A stretch of DNA of 7,871 bases, from the NCBI GenBank assembly GCA_021793595.1, contig JAJYSL010000199.1, positions 1 to 7,871 of the forward strand. Reading direction: 5' to 3'. Numbering within the stretch: the first letter of the stretch is position 1; each line of letters starts with the position of its first letter. The notes beneath the pieces were generated by a model. The model made no database searches. It saw nothing but the letters and a program-made list of their open reading frames with translations, and had not been told where the DNA came from. The position numbers and the translations under genes are program-made. Source of the stretch: Acidobacteriota bacterium (GTDB lineage Bacteria > Acidobacteriota > Terriglobia > Terriglobales > Acidobacteriaceae). This document shows positions 1 to 5,453 of the stretch, one piece after another.

Positions 1-1
1 C

Positions 2-562
2 GAAGGAGCGCTTTCGACCAGCGGCTTCGAGAATTTCCTGCGCCGGTATCGCGCTGTCTTCGCCGCGCTCCCCGCCTTCGAGCTGCTGTACCTCGCGGAC
101 TCGGACCGGAACTTCGAGCGTGCCGGAAAGGTCTTTGCGGCCATCTACCCGCAGACGCGGGCGCTGGGCGTTACGCCGATGACGCCGCGAGGTGTCGACC
201 ACTTTCTCGATTATCTCCGTGCTCGCGTGAGTAACGATACGCAGGACCGACCCGTCACGTTGCGCGATCTTGAAGTCCTGCGTGAAGGTGAATCCCTATA
301 TACCACGCTCGAACATCACGCCCTGTGCGCCGCCTGGAAGATCGGCAGCACCAGTGTCGAGAAGATTCGGCAGCGGTTTCAGCAGCAGGGGCCGCGCGCA
401 AAGCTCATCCCCATTGCTATGCCGTACCGTTATCCGCTCTACCAGCTCAAATATGAGCGCATGGAGAAACCGGAGCTTGGGTCTAGCTACCGGACTGGTG
501 AGTCGCCTCTATTCGAGAAGAAAAACACTGAAAAACAACAACTTATGACCGGAGGTGAATAA
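2..562 (+). CDS. 3' part of an unrecognised gene, upstream of the conjugation genes
   Basis: The frame is open from the first bases of the window to the TAA at 560-562, so this is the last 186 residues of a longer protein whose start lies outside. An internal ATG at 179 is unlikely to be the true start because the frame continues upstream with ordinary protein-like sequence (for example FENFLRRYRAVFAALPAFELLYLAD). The visible part is soluble, with no membrane segment or signal peptide, mixed helical, basic, and ends in a charged, probably disordered tail (about the last 25 residues). I do not recognise the family. The region with AFELLYLADSDRNFERAGKVF faintly recalls the C-terminal part of replication-relaxation-type (MobC-like) proteins of mobile elements, which would suit the coupling-protein gene downstream, but this is weak. 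A GGAGGT sequence near its end (551-556) lies inside the coding sequence. Confidence 0.75.
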   Translation, partial: EGALSTSGFENFLRRYRAVFAALPAFELLYLADSDRNFERAGKVFAAIYPQTRALGVTPMTPRGVDHFLDYLRARVSNDTQDRPVTLRDLEVLREGESLYTTLEHHALCAAWKIGSTSVEKIRQRFQQQGPRAKLIPIAMPYRYPLYQLKYERMEKPELGSSYRTGESPLFEKKNTEKQQLMTGGE

Positions 563-577
563 GTGAAAGTATGTGCG

Positions 578-642
578 GAGGCGGGAGCGACGCCTTGCCA
601 GGCAGTCGCGACGGCTGAGGCCGCGCTGGTCGCTCCCGCCTC
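578..642. repeat. 14-bp perfect inverted repeat, large GC-rich stem-loop
   Basis: GAGGCGGGAGCGAC at 578-591 is the exact reverse complement of GTCGCTCCCGCCTC at 629-642. The 37-base interval holds further short self-complementary pieces: the palindrome GTCGCGAC (605-612) and CGGC/GCCG (612-615/620-623). There is no T-run after the stem, so it is not a standard intrinsic terminator even though it starts 16 bases after the stop codon of the upstream gene. Confidence 0.85.
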
Positions 643-667
643 GGCCCTTGAACATGCCAATTGTGGG

Positions 668-790
668 CCGATTCAGGTATCTCACTGGAGTCGTGGCACG
701 TACCGCGTTAGGTCCACAGCCGGTACATGGTTTGGACCGAAATGTGTACCCAACCTATCCGTGCATGTACCGGGATGAGACCTGAATCGG
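668..790. repeat. Nested inverted repeats (11 bp outside, 10 bp inside)
   Basis: CCGATTCAGGT (668-678) pairs perfectly with ACCTGAATCGG (780-790). After a two-base bulge, CTCA (681-684) pairs with TGAG (776-779). Inside, CCGGTACATG (720-729) pairs perfectly with CATGTACCGG (764-773). A competing arm GGTCCA/TGGACC lies at 711-716/733-738. As RNA this could fold into one long two-part hairpin of about 123 nt. As DNA the arms coincide with copies of the GTAC motif array. Confidence 0.8.
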
Positions 791-826
791 TACCTGAGTG
801 GATGCAACGCAAGTACCAGCTTGGGC
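676..826. repeat. Seven-copy GTAC motif array at 23-bp pitch
   Basis: The TA steps of the motif fall at 678, 701, 724, 747, 768, 791 and 814, so the spacings are 23, 23, 23, 21, 23 and 23 bp. Six copies have GTAC and the first has GTAT. Outside the core, a T seven bases after the TA and a G two bases further are shared by most copies (the copy at 747 fits better on the - strand). Copies 1 and 6 share GGTAYCTSASTGGAK (676-690 and 789-803). About two helical turns per copy puts each site on a similar face of the DNA, as expected for cooperative binding of a small dimeric regulator or relaxosome protein. Confidence 0.7.
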
Positions 827-839
827 CGCGACTGCGGCC
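824..839. repeat. Short GC hairpin just before the ribosome binding site at 843
   Basis: GGCCGC (824-829) and GCGGCC (834-839) form a perfect 6-bp stem with a GACT loop. It ends four bases before the AAGGG ribosome binding site (843-847) of the next gene, so it could influence translation start. It is also compatible with simply being the last element of the structured gap. Confidence 0.5.
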
Positions 840-854
840 AGAAAGGGACCACCG

Positions 855-1172
855 ATGAGCAAATTCAAAATCGAACACGGGGCCAGCAAGGTCAACCTTG
901 TATTGCTCAAAACAAATATCGAGGACACCATCGCCGAGGACATCGACCGCATGGCCACCTGGTCGGACAATGACCGAAAATACATCGTCAACGAACTGCT
1001 GCGCTTCGCTCTCATTCAGGAAGAGGATTTTCAAAAATACAAAGCCAGCCCTGCAGCGAAGGCCACGCATGCTGCCAGCAGTACGAAACCTCAGCCGACC
1101 CCGATCAAACCTGCGATAGATGCCGCGGCGAAACCCGAACCATCATCCACCGGTAGCACAGCCCACGCCTGA
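855..1172 (+). CDS. Small protein with ribbon-helix-helix-like N-terminus, unrecognised family
   Basis: The product is 105 residues, starting at ATG 855, seven bases after AAGGG (843-847). A GTG at 798 in the same frame would add 19 residues but lies inside the repeat array and lacks a good ribosome binding site. Residues about 10-60 show a strand (KVNLVLLKT) followed by two amphipathic helices (IEDTIAEDIDRMATW and DNDRKYIVNELLRFALIQE). That layout is what a ribbon-helix-helix DNA-binding domain looks like, though I cannot confirm it without structure prediction. Residues about 65-105 are low-complexity, rich in Ala, Pro, Thr and Lys, and probably disordered. It is the first gene after the GTAC array and ends 17 bases before the coupling-protein gene, so it is probably in the same operon. 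An inferred role is relaxosome accessory protein or operon repressor. A purely structural or partner role for the coupling protein is also possible. Confidence 0.7.
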   Translation: MSKFKIEHGASKVNLVLLKTNIEDTIAEDIDRMATWSDNDRKYIVNELLRFALIQEEDFQKYKASPAAKATHAASSTKPQPTPIKPAIDAAAKPEPSSTGSTAHA

Positions 1173-1189
1173 AAGGAGGCATCATTTCT

Positions 1190-3226
1190 ATGCACTTTCG
1201 CAAACAGCTTCAGAATCTCATCCGCCCGATGGTCGAGTACCGCATCCTACTCTCGCTGGGACTGAGCGCGGCCTGCGGCATCGTCCTCAAAAGCTTGTTT
1301 CCGATCGACACAACCAATCCTCTGCTCCGCCTTATGGCGCTCGAACGGCCGCCGGTCTTTCAGTGTCTGGTCTGGAGCTATGACCTGTTTTTGTACAGCA
1401 CGCCCTTTCTGGCTTTCTCCATGATCTTTTCGCTCCTGTACGTCCATCTATACAGGAAGGATTCGGAACAGGCCGCTGGAGCGTTGCCGACCTATCCCGA
1501 TCCTCGCACCCGCACCTCCTTATCTCTGGTCCTTGGCGAAGTCCATCGCCAGCTTTTGCCATTGCCCAGTCCGGCTCCGCAGTGGCTCTCGATACCGGAG
1601 CGCGGCCTCTACACTGGCATTGCATCTTTCGGCTCCATTGGCTCCGGGAAAACGTATGGACTGATCCTGCCTGCCATGCGCCAGTTGTTTGCGTACCGTG
1701 CAAACGACCCAGCACGCAAACTCTCCGGCATCGTACTCGAGGTCAAAGGCGATCTCTGCCGGCAGCTCCAACGCATCCTGAAATGGTGCGGACGGAAACA
1801 GGATTATGTCGAAGTCTCGCTCGATGGCGACGTCCGCTACAACCCGCTGAACAATTCGCTCGATCCTTACGCTCAGGCATTCAACATCGCCTCCATCATC
1901 ACTTCCATCTGGGGCAAGGGCCGTGAACCGTTCTGGCAGCAGTCCTACACCGATCTGATGCGGTACGTGATTTTGCTGCATCGCATCCGCGACGGATACC
2001 TCACAATGGTCGATCTCTTCCGCACTGTCATCAGCGCGGGCAGGTTGGAAGAGATGTTGTCTGAAGTGGGCGCACGCTTCAGCACTGCCCGTTATATCGG
2101 TATCGGCAAAGAGGCGTACCGCGAATGGGAATCGCTTCTGGCCCCACTGGGATGCGAGTGGCGAGAGAATGCACAACTGTATCTCGTGGCCTGGACGGAG
2201 GAATTGGAACAATTACTGATCGAGGAGACCTCCGCAGTCTTCGATGTCTTCACTCGCAACGCATTTCCGCCGGAACAGCGGGACCGCTTCAACAGCATCC
2301 AGTATTGGTACTGGGAGCATTGGAAATTCTTTCGCTCTGAAGTGAAAACCTCGATCATCCAGGGCATCGTCGTCTTCCTATCGTTATTCGAGACCGATCC
2401 GCAGGTGCGCCGCGTCTTCTGCCCACCGCAGGAACTCTATGAAGGTAAACCCTGCACTGCCGATCCTCACGGTCGCATTCTGCCGCCCTTCGAGGAGCTG
2501 ATCGAGACTGGCAAAGTTGTCGGCCTGAACTTCCCCGTGGCCCTGAATCCGGCGCTCGCCAAAACCATCGGCACCATGATGAAGATCGACTATCAACGGG
2601 CCGTGCAACTGCGTATTCCGAAGATGGATGCACACCCGAAAAAATACTTCCGCCCGACGGTTTTTATCTGCGACGAGTACCAGAACTTTGCCACCGTGGG
2701 CGGCGACAATCCCACCGGGGACGACCGCTTTCTGTCCATCTCGCGCCAGCCGAAATGCATTCCCATTGTCGCGTCGCAGAGCATCTCCAGCCTGACCGAG
2801 GCGCTGCCCAACGAAGGCGTCAAGACATTACTGCAGGCATTCCGCACCAAGGTGTTCCTCACCACCAGCGATCCGCCGACTGCGCGGTATGCGTCCGAGT
2901 TGTGCGGCAAAGCGGACAGGACCCGGATCAGCTATACGGTCTCCGAATCCTCGACCAACGCCAATGTCGGCTGGCTGAGTGGCCGGACATCATCCAGCAA
3001 AGGCTCCGTCTCCGCTTCCAAGCAGTACCAGAAACACAAGGAACCGCTGTTTGAGGAAAAGACGTTTTTCGATCTCAAGAACGCGCAGGCCGTGGTCGTC
3101 GCATTCGATGGCGTCAGTCCCTTGCCTCCCACCTTCTGCTACCTGAAGCCCGACTTCCTGCCCGTCACCATGACATGGTTCGAGCAGGAAAAGATTGCGT
3201 TCGATTCCGAAAGGACCTCGGCATGA
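1190..3226 (+). CDS. Type IV coupling protein, TraD/VirD4/TraG family
   Basis: The 678-residue product fits the family: a membrane-anchored hexameric ATPase that links the relaxosome-DNA complex to the type IV secretion channel in conjugation. Two hydrophobic segments near the N-terminus (about residues 18-36 and 63-86) anchor it in the inner membrane. The Walker A motif GSIGSGKT is at 148-155. The Walker B stretch VFICDE is at 491-496, followed by DEYQNFATVGG and the ASQSISSL segment (528-535) of the TraM-recognition/TraD-TraG C-terminal region. The long interval between the two motifs holds the all-alpha domain. An AAAGGAGG ribosome binding site (1172-1179) overlaps the preceding stop codon, with ATG at 1190. 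The stop overlaps the ATG of the VirB11-type gene by four bases, so the two are probably translationally coupled. The gene is full length with no sign of decay. Confidence 0.93.
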   Translation: MHFRKQLQNLIRPMVEYRILLSLGLSAACGIVLKSLFPIDTTNPLLRLMALERPPVFQCLVWSYDLFLYSTPFLAFSMIFSLLYVHLYRKDSEQAAGALPTYPDPRTRTSLSLVLGEVHRQLLPLPSPAPQWLSIPERGLYTGIASFGSIGSGKTYGLILPAMRQLFAYRANDPARKLSGIVLEVKGDLCRQLQRILKWCGRKQDYVEVSLDGDVRYNPLNNSLDPYAQAFNIASIITSIWGKGREPFWQQSYTDLMRYVILLHRIRDGYLTMVDLFRTVISAGRLEEMLSEVGARFSTARYIGIGKEAYREWESLLAPLGCEWRENAQLYLVAWTEELEQLLIEETSAVFDVFTRNAFPPEQRDRFNSIQYWYWEHWKFFRSEVKTSIIQGIVVFLSLFETDPQVRRVFCPPQELYEGKPCTADPHGRILPPFEELIETGKVVGLNFPVALNPALAKTIGTMMKIDYQRAVQLRIPKMDAHPKKYFRPTVFICDEYQNFATVGGDNPTGDDRFLSISRQPKCIPIVASQSISSLTEALPNEGVKTLLQAFRTKVFLTTSDPPTARYASELCGKADRTRISYTVSESSTNANVGWLSGRTSSSKGSVSASKQYQKHKEPLFEEKTFFDLKNAQAVVVAFDGVSPLPPTFCYLKPDFLPVTMTWFEQEKIAFDSERTSA

Positions 3227-4143
3227 GTTTTGAAATTATTATTCCGTTCCTGAAACCCATTAGACATTTGCTCGAAGCCCAGACCGTCAGCGAGATCATG
3301 ATCAACCCGGACTCGTCGGTCTGGATGGAAGAAGATGGGGCGATCCAGCTCCTTCCGGGAATTCGTTTTGCAGACGGCGGGCTGTTGACGGGTCTGGAAG
3401 TGATCGCCAACCGTTTCGGCAAAAAGCTCGACGCCGACTCGCCGATCCTGAACCTGCGTCTGCCGGATGGGAGCCGTTTGGCTGCGGCTATTCCGCCTAT
3501 TGTCCACCCGCAGCCGCTCGTGACCATTCGCAAGTTCACTTCGCGGAGCTTCACGATGAATGACCTGATCGAACGGAAGATGTTATCGGCGGAACAGGCT
3601 GCGGTCCTTACCGATGCAGTCCAGCGTGGTGACAATCTCCTCATCTCCGGCGGAACTTCTACTGGGAAAACGACGCTCCTGAATATTTTGGCCGATGCAA
3701 TCCCCAAACAGGAACGCATTCTGGTCATCGAGGACACAGCGGAGTTGCATATCCGCAAGCCGCATGTGATCTCGGCGGAAGCCCAAACGGACACGCACAA
3801 ACATCCCGTCACCTTCGACGACTTGCTCAAGGCCGCACTCCGTCACCGGCCCGACAGGATCATTCTCGGCGAAATCCGTGGGACCGAGGCCCGCACCCTG
3901 CTCGACGCCATGAACACCGGCCATCGGGGATCGCTTTCCACTATTCATGCCAATAGCGCTGAAGATGCGCTGCGGCGGCTGGCGCAGCTTGCCATGCGAG
4001 GTATTTCGTCTCTGCTGCCCGCAGAGGCCGATGCGGAAATCCGCGCATCCGTCCATTGCGTCGTCCACATCGACCGCGAAGGAGGGGAACGCCATGTCCG
4101 GGAAATCCTGGAAGTCGCGTCGGAACTCCCGGGCCGTCGGTGA
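3223..4143 (+). CDS. VirB11/TrbB/CpaF-type secretion ATPase
   Basis: This is a 306-residue soluble hexameric AAA+-like ATPase that powers assembly and substrate transfer in type IV secretion from the cytoplasmic face of the inner membrane. The N-terminal domain (1-100) contains the typical EIMINPDSSVWMEEDG segment. The ATPase domain shows Walker A GGTSTGKTT (143-151), an Asp box ILVIEDTAEL (166-175), Walker B RIILGEIRG (212-220) and a His box GHRGSLSTIHANS (233-245). I chose ATG 3223 rather than the in-frame ATG at 3175. It has AAGGA (3211-3215) at good spacing, overlaps the coupling-protein stop as ATGA, and gives the usual family N-terminus. CpaF/TadA-type ATPases of pilus systems share these motifs, but the adjacent coupling protein favours conjugation. 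No other VirB genes are present, and the module ends here. Confidence 0.92.
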   Translation: MSFEIIIPFLKPIRHLLEAQTVSEIMINPDSSVWMEEDGAIQLLPGIRFADGGLLTGLEVIANRFGKKLDADSPILNLRLPDGSRLAAAIPPIVHPQPLVTIRKFTSRSFTMNDLIERKMLSAEQAAVLTDAVQRGDNLLISGGTSTGKTTLLNILADAIPKQERILVIEDTAELHIRKPHVISAEAQTDTHKHPVTFDDLLKAALRHRPDRIILGEIRGTEARTLLDAMNTGHRGSLSTIHANSAEDALRRLAQLAMRGISSLLPAEADAEIRASVHCVVHIDREGGERHVREILEVASELPGRR

Positions 4144-4162
4144 TGTGCTCCTATCAAAATTC

Positions 4163-4191
4163 TTGCTGTACAGACAGGATGTGCATACAAT
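4163..4191 (+). promoter_or_regulatory. Probable sigma70 promoter and operator of brnTA
   Basis: TTGCTG (4163-4168) and TACAAT (4186-4191) are separated by 17 bp and match the -35 and -10 consensus well (5 of 6 bases in the -10). Transcription would start at about 4198-4199, at or next to the ATG at 4199, so the toxin mRNA may be leaderless. CTGTACAG (4166-4173) is a perfect 8-bp palindrome overlapping the -35 and spacer. It is a candidate operator, since BrnTA modules are known to repress themselves through BrnA. Confidence 0.5.
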
Positions 4192-4198
4192 GAATTCC

Positions 4199-4474
4199 AT
4201 GAGCTTCGAGTGGGACGTGCGGAAGGCCGAAGTCAACTATAAAAAGCATGGTGTCCGCGTTTCGGAGTCCCTGCCGGTGTTCGAGGACGATTACGCCATC
4301 ACCATCATCGATGACGCCTCCGATCCCACAGAACAGCGCTTCGTGTCGATTGGTTTGGGCGCGAAGGGCCGGGCGCTGGTCGTAGTTTATAGCTATCGTG
4401 GGGGCAAGATTCGCATCATCTCAGCCCGACCCGCAGAGCCGCACGAACGCATGCAGTACGAGGAGAACCGATGA
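4199..4474 (+). CDS. brnT: BrnT-family toxin (RelE-like ribonuclease fold)
   Basis: This is a 91-residue toxin of a type II toxin-antitoxin pair. BrnT proteins (DUF497) are small RelE-fold ribonucleases that block translation and are neutralised by BrnA. Family hallmarks visible here are an N-terminal FEWDVRKAEVNYKKHGV (residues 3-19), the central DPTEQRFVSIGLG (42-54), and the C-terminal RIISARPAEPHERMQYE (72-88) carrying the conserved Arg, His and Glu residues. I chose ATG 4199 because families start directly before F/IEWD; an in-frame ATG at 4190 would add three residues (MNS) and cannot be excluded. The gene starts 55 bases after virB11-like DNA ends, has its own promoter, and overlaps brnA by four bases. 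It probably helps stabilise the mobile element. Confidence 0.9.
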   Translation: MSFEWDVRKAEVNYKKHGVRVSESLPVFEDDYAITIIDDASDPTEQRFVSIGLGAKGRALVVVYSYRGGKIRIISARPAEPHERMQYEENR

Positions 4475-4737
4475 AACAGCAATACGATTTCAGCAAAGGC
4501 AAGCGTGGCCGGATCATTACCCCCGAGCCGGAACAACGGGGAAAGACGCGGATCACCATCCGCATCGATGACGACCTGATGGACCACTTCCTAAAAGAGG
4601 CGGAAACCTCTGGCGGCTCCACCGGCTATCAAACGTTGATCAATGACGCATTGCGCCAGCATGTAGAGGGCAAAGCGCCGAAGCTGGAAGATACACTGCG
4701 GCGCATTCTCCGCGAAGAAATCAAAGCCGCAAGCTAG
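4471..4737 (+). CDS. brnA: BrnA-family antitoxin
   Basis: This is an 88-residue antitoxin that binds and inhibits BrnT and represses the operon. The family signature is clear: an N-terminal YDFSKGKRGR segment (5-14), the strand TRITIRIDDD (26-35) of a ribbon-helix-helix domain, the helix LMDHFLKEAE, and YQTLINDALRQHV (53-65), the typical BrnA second helix. The start ATG overlaps the brnT stop as ATGA and has GAGGAG (4460-4465) five bases upstream, so translation is coupled. The TAG stop (4735-4737) sits on the insertion-sequence boundary. The TA belongs to the duplicated target and the G is the first base of the IS5-family terminal repeat, so the antitoxin keeps its full length despite the insertion. 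Confidence 0.9.
   Translation: MKQQYDFSKGKRGRIITPEPEQRGKTRITIRIDDDLMDHFLKEAETSGGSTGYQTLINDALRQHVEGKAPKLEDTLRRILREEIKAAS
4735..4736. repeat. TA target-site duplication, left copy (partner at 6933-6934)
   Basis: TA precedes the left terminal repeat and TA follows the right one. Removing the element plus one TA gives CTAG at the join. Insertion at CTAG with a TA duplication is a known habit of IS427-type IS5-family elements. A 2-bp duplication alone is weak evidence, but together with perfect terminal repeats it is convincing. Confidence 0.7.
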
Positions 4738-4748
4738 GGCGTGTCATC
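4737..4748. repeat. IS5-family left terminal inverted repeat
   Basis: GGGCGTGTCATC is a perfect 12-of-12 match to the reverse complement of 6921-6932. Its first G completes the brnA stop codon. Confidence 0.9.
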
Positions 4749-4752
4749 TAAC

Positions 4753-4782
4753 TTGATATATGCCTGTGTTCTTGAAGATATT
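4753..4782 (+). promoter_or_regulatory. Possible transposase promoter of the IS5-family element
   Basis: TTGATA (4753-4758) and GATATT (4777-4782), 18 bp apart, lie just before the transposase ATG at 4794. Both boxes are only partial matches to consensus, so this is tentative. Confidence 0.3.
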
Positions 4783-4793
4783 AGTTTGAAGGG

Positions 4794-5171
4794 ATGGGGA
4801 TCAGGCGTTACGGGTTGCGGGAAGATCAGTGGAAACGGATCGAAGGACTCTTGCCAGGGCGGGACGGTTCGATCGGTCGCCCTGCGATGGACACCCGCTT
4901 GTTTATCGAGGCGGTGCTCTATCGTTATCGTGCCGGGATTGCCTGGCGTGATCTGCCGGAGCGGTTTGGCGACTTCCGTGTCGTGCATACGCGCTTCAGC
5001 CGCTGGGCTGAGCGCGGGATATGGAAGATGGTTTTCGACCATCTGGCCAAAGACGCCGACAACGAATATGCCATGATTGATTCCACCATCGTGCGCGCTC
5101 ACCAGCATAGTGCGGGAGCGCGCAAAAAAGGGGCGAATCGCAGGCCATCGGACGCAGCAAAGGCGGGTTGA
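4794..5171 (+). CDS. IS5-family transposase, first frame (orfA)
   Basis: The 125-residue N-terminal half of an IS427-like transposase. It opens with the DNA-binding DUF4096-type region (REDQWKRIEGLLPGRDG, then WRDLPERFGDFRVVHTRFSRW at about 51-71). The first catalytic aspartate is in AMIDSTIVRAHQHSAGA (D96). The last residues (GANRRPSDAAKAG) are out of frame with the family. The natural continuation is read in the -1 frame after the A6G4 run at 5124-5133, which is how orfA-orfB fusion transposases of this group are made. The ATG at 4794 follows GAAGGG directly, so the ribosome binding site is very close and start efficiency may be low. OrfA alone may act as a regulator of transposition in such elements. 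Confidence 0.88.
   Translation: MGIRRYGLREDQWKRIEGLLPGRDGSIGRPAMDTRLFIEAVLYRYRAGIAWRDLPERFGDFRVVHTRFSRWAERGIWKMVFDHLAKDADNEYAMIDSTIVRAHQHSAGARKKGANRRPSDAAKAG
5124..5133 (+). other. Programmed -1 frameshift site (A6G4) joining orfA and orfB
   Basis: A run of six A (5124-5129) then four G (5130-5133) is read in orfA as AAA AAA GGG. A one-base backward slip moves translation into the frame that reads GESQAIGRSKGGLSTKIH, the expected continuation of the family. IS elements commonly use A-rich slippery runs for this. No clear downstream stimulatory hairpin was identified. Confidence 0.75.
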
Positions 5172-5368
5172 GCACCAAAATCCATACCACTGTGGATGCG
5201 CTCGGCAACCCGACAGGCTTCCATCTCACCGAGGGACAGGCCTGCGATCTGGAAGGAGCCGATGTCCTGCTGCCTCCCATCAAAGCCGGGACCGTGATCG
5301 CGGACAAGGGCTTCGATGCCGACAAACGAGTGCTGGAACCGTTGCAGAAAGCAGGCAAGCAGCCCGTC
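5129..5368 (+). pseudogene. IS5-family transposase orfB, 5' part, cut by IS110 insertion
   Basis: Read in the -1 frame after the slippery run, this encodes about 80 residues: GESQAIGRSKGGLSTKIHTT, then VDALGNPTGFHLTEGQACDLEGADVLLP, with the second catalytic aspartate in VIADKGFD. It ends abruptly at KQPV (GTC at 5366-5368), where the next codon becomes TGA of the inserted element. In the family, KQPV is normally followed by IPP plus a basic segment, which is exactly what resumes at 6734. The TTG at 5168 within this frame is not a real start. It simply lies at the SKGGL-STK position of the fusion protein. Confidence 0.85.
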
Positions 5369-5374
5369 TGATGT

Positions 5375-5388
5375 GATAAGGCCGAAGG
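5375..5388. repeat. IS110-element left subterminal inverted repeat
   Basis: GATAAGGCCGAAGG matches the reverse complement of 6718-6731 (GATAAAGACGAAGG) at 12 of 14 positions. It supports placing the element ends at about 5369 and 6733. Confidence 0.7.
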
Positions 5389-5453
5389 CTTCTACGATGG
5401 ACCTGTGGTTTTTGGTTGAGGACCAGGAACTGCGGGAGCAAGGAGAAGCCTTC
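5384..5453. repeat. 8-bp inverted repeat ending at the transposase start codon
   Basis: GAAGGCTT (5384-5391) and AAGCCTTC (5446-5453) are perfect complements. The second arm fills the space between the ribosome binding site (AAGGAG, 5440-5445) and ATG 5454. The first arm shares GAAGG with the left subterminal repeat, so the two pairings exclude each other. Confidence 0.55.
5414..5428. repeat. 15-bp inverted repeat between IS110 left and right regions (partner 6644-6658)
   Basis: GGTTGAGGACCAGGA is the exact reverse complement of TCCTGGTCCTCAACC at 6644-6658. A perfect 15-bp match in a 1.4-kb element is not expected by chance. In the excised circle the arms would be about 120 bases apart across the joined ends. 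Confidence 0.8.

Larger units (their letters stand above)
563..854. other. Structured non-coding gap with nested inverted repeats and a 23-bp periodic array
   Basis: This 292-base gap separates two genes. It contains a 14-bp perfect inverted repeat (578-591/629-642), an 11-bp one (668-678/780-790) enclosing a 10-bp one (720-729/764-773), and a 6-bp GC hairpin (824-839). A GTAC-centred motif repeats seven times at 676-817. Small open frames start with GTG at 563 (71 codons, six bases after GGAGGT) and GTG at 573, but their sequence is dictated by the repeats, so I do not call them genes. Given the coupling-protein and VirB11-type genes downstream, possible roles are an origin of transfer, an operator for the operon, or a structured leader RNA. 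The sequence does not decide between them. Confidence 0.7.

Noticed and set aside
578..642. Intrinsic terminator of the upstream gene.
   Set aside because: The strong stem is followed by CGGCCCTTG rather than a T-run.
563..785. Two overlapping small open frames (GTG 563, 71 codons; GTG 573, 70 codons) after a good GGAGGT sequence.
   Set aside because: They are built from the inverted repeats and GTAC array, have no recognisable protein character, and compete with each other. A leader peptide starting at 563 cannot be fully excluded.
668..790. Retron-type non-coding RNA, because of flanking inverted repeats.
   Set aside because: No reverse transcriptase gene follows; the next genes are a small protein and a coupling protein.
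668..826. CRISPR-like array, because of regular spacing.
   Set aside because: The shared part is only about 4-8 bases per unit and the period is 23 bp, unlike CRISPR repeats of 23-50 bp with similar-length spacers. No cas gene is present.
573..854. Group II intron, because GTGCG at 573 resembles the 5' splice consensus.
   Set aside because: No domain V-like hairpin or intron-encoded protein is present and the gap is too short.
3165..3830. A 221-codon open frame on the - strand.
   Set aside because: It is antisense to the VirB11-type ATPase, whose motifs are unmistakable on the + strand.
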